From contig CAWIMS010000004.1 of the NCBI GenBank assembly GCA_963837285.1, positions 62,001 to 126,000 of the forward strand: 64,000 nucleotides of DNA, written 5' to 3'. The position numbers and the translations under genes are program-made. Shown here piece by piece: positions 7,601 to 14,260 of the stretch. This stretch comes from Planosporangium sp963837285 (GTDB lineage Bacteria > Actinomycetota > Actinomycetes > Mycobacteriales > Micromonosporaceae). Within the stretch, counting starts at the first letter, position 1. Every line of letters begins with the position of its first letter. The notes under the pieces are model-generated. The model worked only from the letters and a program-made list of their open reading frames with translations, had not been told where the DNA came from and did not search any database.

Positions 7601-8800
7601 ATGGCAAAGCAGCTCATTGAGTTGGAGGTCGAGAATTTTCGCAGCTTGCGAAAGGTCTCGATTCCGTTGGGCGCTCTAAACGTATTGGTTGGCCCAAATG
7701 GTGCAGGAAAGACGAATGTTCTTGAGGTATTCCGGTTTCTCGCTGACGTGATCCGGACCGATCTTGAACCTGCGTTGGATCTGCGTGGGGGCTACAACGA
7801 GGTAGTTTTCTGGGGCGGCGAACGCAAGCCGAGTTCCATTCAGATCAAGCTTAAGGCGACATGGACCACGAACAGTAGCCTCAACGCTCCTGACGAATAC
7901 TCGCTGCGCATCGGGCAAGCCGGCAGAGTGCAAACTCTATCGCGACGAGAGACGTTCCAGTTCAAGCGAACCCAGGGCCGTGGGCGGCGGATCACCATTA
8001 GCGGGCAGAAGGTCAATGTCGTTGGCATCGAACGGGACCGCGCTGAGTCTACCGAGCGCGAGATTGGAATTCGGCGACTGAGTAGCGGCCTTTCAACGCT
8101 CCCTCGCCTTTCTGATGACCAGGGTGGGTCTGAGGTCACAACCGTGGCAGCTCGACTTGCCTCTTTCCGAGTGTTTGACGTCAGGGTAGAGGCGGCAAGG
8201 TTGCCGTCCAGATTTCCAAGAAACAGCAATGAGGCGCTGGACGACGATGCGGCAAATCTGGCGGCTTTTCTACTTACTCTCCGGAGTCGCGATGAGCGCG
8301 TGTGGCAACGGCTGGTGGACGATGCGTCCGAGGTGCTTCCTCAACTAGAGGGAATGGATTTCGAATATCCTTCTGGTGCCGCTCGCGAAGTTGTAGTGGT
8401 GCTTCACGAACGTGGCTTACGCAGGTCCACCCAACTCGCGGATGCTTCGTACGGCACGATCCGGCTACTCGGCTTGTTAGCATTGCTGTATGACCAGGAT
8501 CCCCCGGCATTGACATGCGTTGAGGAAATCGATCATGGCCTGCATCCGCAGGCTCTTGAGCTGTTGGTTGAACGGTTACGCGAAGCGAGCGAGCGGACTC
8601 AGTTTCTAATCGCTACACATTCGCCCGCCCTCGCAGATCGGCTCCGACCGGACGAATTGATCGTATGCGAACGACTCGGCGATGGCTCGTCAGCGATTCC
8701 GGCTGTTTCGACTGCAAAAGTGCAGGAAATAGTCGAGAAGTCGGAGGGCTTGCCGCTTGGTGAATTGTGGTTTTCGGGGGCGCTGGGTGGTGACCTGTGA
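7601..8800 (+). CDS. AAA ATPase (OLD/RecF-like, AAA_21 type), likely defence component
   Basis: A 399-residue ABC/RecF-like ATPase. It has a RecF-type start IELEVENFRSLRKVSIPLG, Walker A GPNGAGKT (residues 31-38), a degenerate signature region (LADASYGTIRLLGLLALL), Walker B LTCVEEIDHGLHP and the terminal H-loop ATHSPAL. The start at ATG 7601 is supported by GGAGGG five bases upstream; an ATG at 7559 would add 14 residues. It overlaps the next gene by 4 bp. Base composition is visibly lower in G+C than neighbouring genes (many TTT, ATT, AAT codons), which suggests acquisition. OLD-type ATPases paired with TOPRIM-like partners are typical of anti-phage systems. Confidence 0.88.
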   Translation: MAKQLIELEVENFRSLRKVSIPLGALNVLVGPNGAGKTNVLEVFRFLADVIRTDLEPALDLRGGYNEVVFWGGERKPSSIQIKLKATWTTNSSLNAPDEYSLRIGQAGRVQTLSRRETFQFKRTQGRGRRITISGQKVNVVGIERDRAESTEREIGIRRLSSGLSTLPRLSDDQGGSEVTTVAARLASFRVFDVRVEAARLPSRFPRNSNEALDDDAANLAAFLLTLRSRDERVWQRLVDDASEVLPQLEGMDFEYPSGAAREVVVVLHERGLRRSTQLADASYGTIRLLGLLALLYDQDPPALTCVEEIDHGLHPQALELLVERLREASERTQFLIATHSPALADRLRPDELIVCERLGDGSSAIPAVSTAKVQEIVEKSEGLPLGELWFSGALGGDL

Positions 8801-9471
8801 GCGGCCGGACTAGTGGAACGCGTATTCGGGCCACCCGTAAACCGGTGGTGGTTCTTGCAGGTGAGGATCGTACTGATCGGCGGACCCTTCGCATATTGCT
8901 TGAACAATTTTGTCCGGATATGCAAGGTAGAATCGTTGAAATTAATGATGCAATTCGTCTCCGTGACGCGAAGGATCATACTCTTTCTAGCCGGGTGAAG
9001 ATGTTGGCTAGGAAGGTTCATGCGAGAGCGGAAAGGGAGGAGGCCGAAGTCGCTTGTGTTTTCGTTCACGAGGATCTCGATCGTCCGGATAGCGACGGTT
9101 ATACGAACCTGCGGGAGCGAGTGGAAGCTGCGCTCAGGAACGAGTTCAACTCTGCCCACTACGTCTTGGCTGCTTGGGAGATCGAGGCATGGCTATTGCT
9201 CTTTCCCGATGTATTGAACGGGTTCGTTTCCACTTGGAAGGTTCCCGCGAAATATCGCGATCGTGACACTGGACGATTGTCCGATCCAAAGAGGATTCTG
9301 ATGCGGGAGGTTGCTCCGAAGGGCCGTTGCTATAGCATGTCGGATGCACCTGATATCTTCGACAAAGCAATCGCCACAGACCAAATCGATCGGCCGGTTG
9401 GCGCGAATCGGTCGTGGGATCAATTCCGTACTGGTGCGGGTGAGTGTTGCGAGCATCACCTTGGTCGGTAG
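8797..9471 (+). CDS. TOPRIM/DUF4276-RloB-like protein, probable effector of the ATPase pair
   Basis: A 224-residue protein whose GTG start overlaps the ATPase stop by 4 bp. The N-terminus VVVLAGEDRTDRRTLRILLE has the conserved acidic residue (E23) of a TOPRIM-like fold. VFVHEDLDRP supplies the D-x-D pair (D93, D95). HYVLAAWEIEAWLLLFPDVL matches the E-x-EAWLL signature of DUF4276/RloB-type proteins. These residues would bind metal in a nuclease. Family membership is by motif reading only. Like its partner it has low G+C. By analogy with PARIS, Gabija or AbiL-like pairs, the ATPase would sense or regulate and this protein would be the nuclease or toxin; that is inferred. Confidence 0.75.
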   Translation: MSGRTSGTRIRATRKPVVVLAGEDRTDRRTLRILLEQFCPDMQGRIVEINDAIRLRDAKDHTLSSRVKMLARKVHARAEREEAEVACVFVHEDLDRPDSDGYTNLRERVEAALRNEFNSAHYVLAAWEIEAWLLLFPDVLNGFVSTWKVPAKYRDRDTGRLSDPKRILMREVAPKGRCYSMSDAPDIFDKAIATDQIDRPVGANRSWDQFRTGAGECCEHHLGR

Positions 9472-9592
9472 CAGTTGCGCCCGGCTTGTGAGTACTAATT
9501 GAACTAAAGTGCCAGCAAGTTTGATGCGGCATTGCGAATGTGCGCGTCGTTTTGGCTGAGAGTAGCTCGGTTTGGCAAGAGGGGACTGAGAA

Positions 9593-11101
9593 TCAAGACT
9601 CAGCCTCGGCGGGGAGCAGTACCCGGAATCGCGCGCCCGCTCCCGCTGCCGTGTACAGCTCGACCCGGCCGCCGTGCGCCTGCACGATCGAGGCGACGAT
9701 GGCCAGGCCGAGGCCGGCGCCACCGTGCCGGCGCGCCCGGCTGGGGTCCGCGCGGTACAGCCGCTCGAACGCGCGCTGGGCGTCGGCGGTGCTCATGCCG
9801 GGGCCGGCGTCGGCCACCTCGACCACGGCGGCCCGCACGTCGGCCGGCAGCTCGCCGACAGCGGCTGCCGGTCCGCCGTTCAGCGGGGCGGTCACCGCGG
9901 CGCCGACCCGGACCACGACCGAGCAGTCGTCCGGGGTGTGCTGAAGGGCGTTGGCGACCAGGTTGGTCACCACCTGCCGGATCCGTGGCTCGTCGCCCAG
10001 CACGGTGACCGGCTCGAACGTCTGGGCGCGTTCGTCGAGCCCGGTGAGCTGGACGAACCGGGTCGGTACCCGGAGGTGCGCGTCGCGTACCGCGTCGGCG
10101 GCGACCGCGAGCAGGTCCACCGGGTACCGCTCCAGCGGTCGCTCCTCGTCGAGCCGGGCGAGCAGCAGCAGGTCGTTGACGAGCAGCCGCATCCGGCTCA
10201 CCTCGCCCTCGATCCGGCCCATGGCCTCGTCCAGGGCCGGCCCGGGTGGCGCGCCGCCCCGCCGGTACAGCTCGGCGAAGCCCTGGATCGAGGTGAGCGG
10301 CGTCCGCAGCTCGTGCGACGCGTCGGCGAGAAACTGCCGCAGCCGGCGCTCGGACGCGCTCGCGTCGGCCAGCGCCGCCTCGATGCGGACCAGCATCATG
10401 TTGAGCGCGGTGCCCAGCCGCCCCGACTCGGTGTGCGGATCCGCGTCGGTCACCCGGCGGGACAGGTTGCCGCCGGCGATCTCGGTGGCGATCTCCTCCA
10501 TCCGGGTCAGCGGGCGCAGGCCGATGCGTACCACCGACGCGGCGGCCAGCGCGATCAGGAGCAGTACCAGCGCGGTCACCGCCACGTCGATGAGCAGCAG
10601 GCCGTCCTCGGTGGCGCTGACTTCCCGCATGGACAGCGCGTGCACCACGTACTGCTGGTTGCCACTGGCCTCGGTGATCGGGGTGACCCGGATCCGCCAG
10701 GCCTCGTCGCGGCCGTCCACCGTGTACGCCTTCCCGTCGGCGTGCGCCTTGAGCGAGGCGAAGCCGCCCAGGTTGGGGCCGTTGGTGCCAGCGGTCGGCG
10801 ACGTGAGGACAAGCTCGCCGGTGCTCGAGTACACGTACGTGCGCGAATCGCCGCCGAACGGCGGGCCGGGCCGCAGGGCGCGGCTGAGCTGTCCGGGCCG
10901 GGCCATCGCCCGCGCCACCGCCCTGGACTGCGCGTCCAGTTGCGCGTCGAGCCGGCCGATCAGGTACGACCGCAGCAGCGCCGCCCCGGCGAAGTCGGCC
11001 ACGACCAGGGCCACCGCGGCGAGCGCCGCGATCGTGACGACCATCCGGTGCCGCAACGGCCAGTGCCGCCAGCGGCGTAACCGTGGCCGGCTGAGTCTCA
11101 T
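9593..11101 (-). CDS. Sensor histidine kinase with HAMP domain
   Basis: A 502-residue membrane kinase. TM1 (VVTIAALAAVALVVADFAGA), an extracytoplasmic sensor of about 130 residues, TM2 (VAVTALVLLLIALAAASVV) and a HAMP linker are followed by HisKA (FLADASHELRTPLTSIQGF, phospho-acceptor His) and HATPase_c (N-box NLVANALQHTP, G1 DAGPGM, G2 GGAGLGLAI). All catalytic boxes are intact. It is 3 bp downstream of its cognate regulator and last in the operon adaptor-regulator-kinase. The stimulus is unknown; linkage to an efflux adaptor suggests envelope stress or a drug. Confidence 0.95.
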   Translation of the reverse strand: MRLSRPRLRRWRHWPLRHRMVVTIAALAAVALVVADFAGAALLRSYLIGRLDAQLDAQSRAVARAMARPGQLSRALRPGPPFGGDSRTYVYSSTGELVLTSPTAGTNGPNLGGFASLKAHADGKAYTVDGRDEAWRIRVTPITEASGNQQYVVHALSMREVSATEDGLLLIDVAVTALVLLLIALAAASVVRIGLRPLTRMEEIATEIAGGNLSRRVTDADPHTESGRLGTALNMMLVRIEAALADASASERRLRQFLADASHELRTPLTSIQGFAELYRRGGAPPGPALDEAMGRIEGEVSRMRLLVNDLLLLARLDEERPLERYPVDLLAVAADAVRDAHLRVPTRFVQLTGLDERAQTFEPVTVLGDEPRIRQVVTNLVANALQHTPDDCSVVVRVGAAVTAPLNGGPAAAVGELPADVRAAVVEVADAGPGMSTADAQRAFERLYRADPSRARRHGGAGLGLAIVASIVQAHGGRVELYTAAGAGARFRVLLPAEAES

Positions 11102-11104
11102 CGG

Positions 11105-11842
11105 TTAAGTTTCGTCGCTTCGCGGCAGGCGCAGCGCGTAGCCCACCCCGCGCACGGTGTGGATCAATGGCGGGGCCGACTTGTCGATCTTCCGGCGCAG
11201 GTAGTAGACGTACGACTCGACGATCCGGCCGTCGCCGCCGAAGTCGTAGTTCCACACCCGGTCCAGGATCTGCGCCTTGCTGACCACCCGGCCGGCGTTG
11301 GTCAACAGGTACCGCAGCAGGTTGAACTCGGTGGGGGACAGGTCGACCAGCTTGCCGGCCCGGCGTACCTCGTGTGCCTCTTCGTCCAGTTCCAGATCCG
11401 CGTACCGCAGCACGGCCGTGCCCGGCTCCTGCGGCGCGGCGCGGCTGCGGCGCAGGATCGCACGGACCCGCAGCACGACCTCTTCCAGGCTGAACGGCTT
11501 GGTCACGTAGTCGTCCGCGCCGATCGTGAGGCCGGAGATCCGGTCCTCGACCGCGTCCCGCGCGGTGAGGAACAGCACCGGAACCGGCGGCTGGCCGGTC
11601 GCCCGGAGCCGCTGGGCCACCTCGAACCCGTCCAGATCGGGCAGCATCACGTCGAGCACCACCAGATCGGGCTCGAACTCGGCGGCGGCCGCCAGGGCTT
11701 CCTGGCCACTGCCCGCCACGCGCACCTCGAAGCCGGTCAGCCGCAGCGTGGCCGACAGCAGCGCGCAGATATTTGCTTCATCATCGACGACAAGCAGCCG
11801 GCCCGCCCCCACGGGGGGCTCGACGCCGGGACGCACCGTCAT
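11105..11842 (-). CDS. OmpR/PhoB-family response regulator (partner of the kinase at 9593)
   Basis: A response regulator of about 245 residues. The receiver has LLVVDDEANI, phospho-acceptor Asp in LVVLDVMLPDLDG, LTARDA and VTKPFSLEE. The OmpR-type winged helix includes LSPTEFNLLRYLLTNAGRVV, a WNYDFGGDGRIVESYVYYLR segment and RGVGYALR. The ATG at 11842 is chosen because GAGG lies about nine bases upstream; a GTG at 11866 would add eight residues. It sits between the efflux adaptor and the kinase, so it probably controls this operon. Confidence 0.93.
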   Translation of the reverse strand: MTVRPGVEPPVGAGRLLVVDDEANICALLSATLRLTGFEVRVAGSGQEALAAAAEFEPDLVVLDVMLPDLDGFEVAQRLRATGQPPVPVLFLTARDAVEDRISGLTIGADDYVTKPFSLEEVVLRVRAILRRSRAAPQEPGTAVLRYADLELDEEAHEVRRAGKLVDLSPTEFNLLRYLLTNAGRVVSKAQILDRVWNYDFGGDGRIVESYVYYLRRKIDKSAPPLIHTVRGVGYALRLPRSDET

Positions 11843-11940
11843 TGTCGCCTGCCTCGCACCTGACACACCGAAGTTCTATCGGTACCACCTCTGGTGCGGC
11901 TGACAACAACCTGGGAAGTACCTGTGCCTGTGGAAACGAG

Positions 11941-13371
11941 CTACCGCGAGGCTGAAACTACCAGCTCATTCCCCTCGGCCAGGCCGGATCGGATCTCGGT
12001 GTTCTGATCGCCTTGCAGACCGACCTGTACCGTCCGCCGCTCGTCGTGCCCGCCGGACCGCACGGTCACGGTGCCCGAACCGTTGCTGACGCCGGTCACC
12101 GCCGTGGACGGCACCGACAGGACGTCGGTGGCCGACGCGGTGATCACGGCGACGTTGGCGCTCTGACCAAGCAGAAGACCATCGGGTACCTGATCGAAGG
12201 CGACCAGCACGCCGTAGCGCACCAGCCGCCCGGACGTGGTACCCGCCGGGTCGATCTGCGAAACCCGCCCCTTGATCTGCTGGCCGTCGTTGTTGGGCAG
12301 GGTGATCGTGGCGGGCTGGCCGACCGCCAGATGGGCCACATCCGCCTCGGAGAACTGCGCCTGCACCTCGGTGTCGGCGACGTCGCCCAGCACGACGAAG
12401 GCGGTGCCGCCGGGCGTCTGCTGTACGCCGACCGTGCCGGCCACGGACAGCACCCGGCCGGCCACCGGAGCGGTGATCGTGGTGCCGGCGAGCTTGTCCT
12501 GGGCCAGTTGCAGGGAGAGCTTGGCGTTGGTGAGCTGCTGCTCGGCGGAGAGGAGGCTGTCGCTGGTGCTGGATCGGCCGCCGCCGGAGCCGCCGCCGCC
12601 CGACCCGCCGGCGCCGCCCGACCCGCCGGCGCCGCCCGACCCGCCGGCTGATCCGCCGCCCGAGCAGCCCGCGCCGCCACGGCCGCCGCCGGTCCCGCCG
12701 CCGGTCCCGCCACCGCCGCCGGTCCCGCTGCCGGGCCGGCCGCCGTTACCCGGGCCCGCGCCGCCTCCGCTGCCCCCGCCGCCGTTGCCACCACCGCCCG
12801 GACCGCCGCCGGTCCCGCCACCGCCGCTGGGCTTTCCGGACGGCGTGGGCGACGGGGAAGGCGAAGACGACGGCGAGGGCGACGGAGATGGTGACGGGCT
12901 GTGCCAGGTGAGCGCCGCCGGCGCGACCTGGGTGGTGGTCTGGCAGCCGGCCGACGACCCGCCCGCCGGCGCCGGCGACGCGGTCTGCTGTGCCCTGGTC
13001 AGCGCGTCGGAGGCCGAGTCGACGCTGCTCTGCGCCGTGTTCACGTCGTCCTGCACGCTGGACGGATCCATCCTGGCCAGCACCTGACCGGCGGTGACCG
13101 GGTCGCCCGGCTTGACGTCGACCTCGGTGACCGTGCCGCTCGTACTGAAGCTGAGCCCACGGGTACCCGTGGCCTGCACGGTGCCGGCCGCCGACGAGGT
13201 CAGTTCGACCGCCCCGCGCTGCACCCGGACCGTGTTCGCCACCGGAGCCGGTGTGGTCCGGTTCGCGTACGCGAAGGTCGCCACCCCGATGGCGGCAAGG
13301 GCGACCACGCCAGCGGTCAGCCACAGCGCCGGACCGCGGCTACGCAGGCGCGCCGGTACCCCGAGTCTCAT
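11941..13371 (-). CDS. MacA/HlyD-type efflux adaptor with long Pro/Ser- and Gly-rich insert, no ABC partner nearby
   Basis: A 476-residue adaptor paralogous to the gene at 5013-6431. It has an N-terminal membrane helix (LWLTAGVVALAAIGVATFAY), half-lipoyl SGTVTEVDVKPGDPVTAGQV, a short helix, an insertion of about 110 residues rich in Ser-Pro then Gly, a second helix (LLSAEQQLTNAKLSLQLAQD), half-lipoyl ITAPVAGRVLSVAGTVG, a beta-barrel and a membrane-proximal domain. The low-complexity block sits where the coiled-coil hairpin should turn. It heads an operon with the regulator and kinase. No ATPase or permease gene lies beside it, so it may serve a remote MacB or the 2977-5016 transporter. Confidence 0.88.
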   Translation of the reverse strand: MRLGVPARLRSRGPALWLTAGVVALAAIGVATFAYANRTTPAPVANTVRVQRGAVELTSSAAGTVQATGTRGLSFSTSGTVTEVDVKPGDPVTAGQVLARMDPSSVQDDVNTAQSSVDSASDALTRAQQTASPAPAGGSSAGCQTTTQVAPAALTWHSPSPSPSPSPSSSPSPSPTPSGKPSGGGGTGGGPGGGGNGGGGSGGGAGPGNGGRPGSGTGGGGGTGGGTGGGRGGAGCSGGGSAGGSGGAGGSGGAGGSGGGGSGGGRSSTSDSLLSAEQQLTNAKLSLQLAQDKLAGTTITAPVAGRVLSVAGTVGVQQTPGGTAFVVLGDVADTEVQAQFSEADVAHLAVGQPATITLPNNDGQQIKGRVSQIDPAGTTSGRLVRYGVLVAFDQVPDGLLLGQSANVAVITASATDVLSVPSTAVTGVSNGSGTVTVRSGGHDERRTVQVGLQGDQNTEIRSGLAEGNELVVSASR

Positions 13372-13590
13372 GGTCGGTCAGTCTGGCCGCCCCGGCTCCC
13401 GGTTAGCTCGGGCGTACCTGGGAGAACCCTCAAAGGCTCTGCCGGCTGGCGCTCGCTCCGCTCACGCGGGCTTGACGCGGCCGAACCGGTTCCCAGCGGA
13501 TTTCGAGGTTGGTCTGACGCTACACCGAGCAGGTACCGCTTCCATGGGTCGGACGCCGCCGCTCGGGTGGCTACTCGGAGGTTGGTCACG

Positions 13591-14148
13591 GTGAGCAAGC
13601 GGATGCGCGTGACGGCTCTGCTGCTGATGCTGTTCGCCACCGCGGGGGCGGTCGCGGCCTGCGGAAGCTCGTCGAAAACTCAGGCGGGCGGTACCCCCAC
13701 CGCGCCGACCGGCCAGAATGCCTTCGCGGCATACACCGAGTGCCTGCGTAAGAACGGTGTCACGCTGCCGTCGGCCTTCCCGCGCGGCAACCGGGCCAGT
13801 GGGCGCCCGCCCGACCGGCCGACCAGTCGACCTACCGCCAGACCGTCCGCACGGCCCAGCGGCGCGCGCGGCGGTGGCGGCTTCGGCTTCGGGTTCGGTG
13901 ACCAGGCCCCGGCCGGTGTCGATGCGCAGACCTGGCAGAAGGCACAGCAGGCATGCGCCTCCGTCCGGCCGAGCGGCGGCGCCCAGAACCGCGACAACGG
14001 CGCGCTCCGGGCGTACCGCAACTGCCTGTCCGACCACGGCGTGACGATGACAGGCGGCCAGGGCCAGCTAGACCCCAACGACCCCAAGACCGCCGCGGCC
14101 CTAAAGGCCTGCGAAGTCCTCCGCCCGTCCCCAACCCCCACGTCCTGA
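13591..14148 (+). CDS. Secreted lipoprotein with paired conserved-Cys segments
   Basis: A 185-residue lipoprotein. The N-terminus MSKRMRVTALLLMLFATAGA ends in the lipobox AVAAC, so the cysteine at about residue 24 is lipidated. Two related segments follow (YTECLRKNGVTLPS and YRNCLSDHGVTMTG), each paired with a later QACASVRP or KACEVLRP, which suggests an internal duplication with disulphides. A Pro/Arg/Ser-rich spacer and a Gly-Phe run lie between. The GTG start has GGAG about ten bases upstream. The gene is divergent from the adaptor gene, and 13372-13590 holds both promoters. It may be a sensor or accessory part of that efflux system; function unknown. Confidence 0.75.
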   Translation: MSKRMRVTALLLMLFATAGAVAACGSSSKTQAGGTPTAPTGQNAFAAYTECLRKNGVTLPSAFPRGNRASGRPPDRPTSRPTARPSARPSGARGGGGFGFGFGDQAPAGVDAQTWQKAQQACASVRPSGGAQNRDNGALRAYRNCLSDHGVTMTGGQGQLDPNDPKTAAALKACEVLRPSPTPTS

Positions 14149-14161
14149 CGGGATTTCCGCG

Positions 14162-14222
14162 CCGATCTAGGACGAATGGTGGAACGAAACGGACGATTCA
14201 GCCACCATTCGTCCTAGATCGG
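14162..14222. repeat. Palindromic repeat family A, copy 2
   Basis: Perfect 21-bp arms at 14162-14182 and 14202-14222 carry the core CGATCTAGGACGAATGGTGG. The copy begins 13 bp after the lipoprotein stop and lies between two plus-strand genes. Confidence 0.92.
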
Positions 14223-14260
14223 TGAAGTGGGGTGGGTAGGATCCCCATTGCGGCGGGTCG

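Noticed and set aside
7357..9592. Attachment sites of an integrative element around the low-G+C island
   Set aside because: No integrase, tRNA or convincing direct repeats at the borders were seen.
12575..12900. GC-rich repeats in the second efflux adaptor gene as a separate repeat element
   Set aside because: They encode an in-frame Gly/Ser/Pro-rich linker of the adaptor and have no structure independent of the protein.
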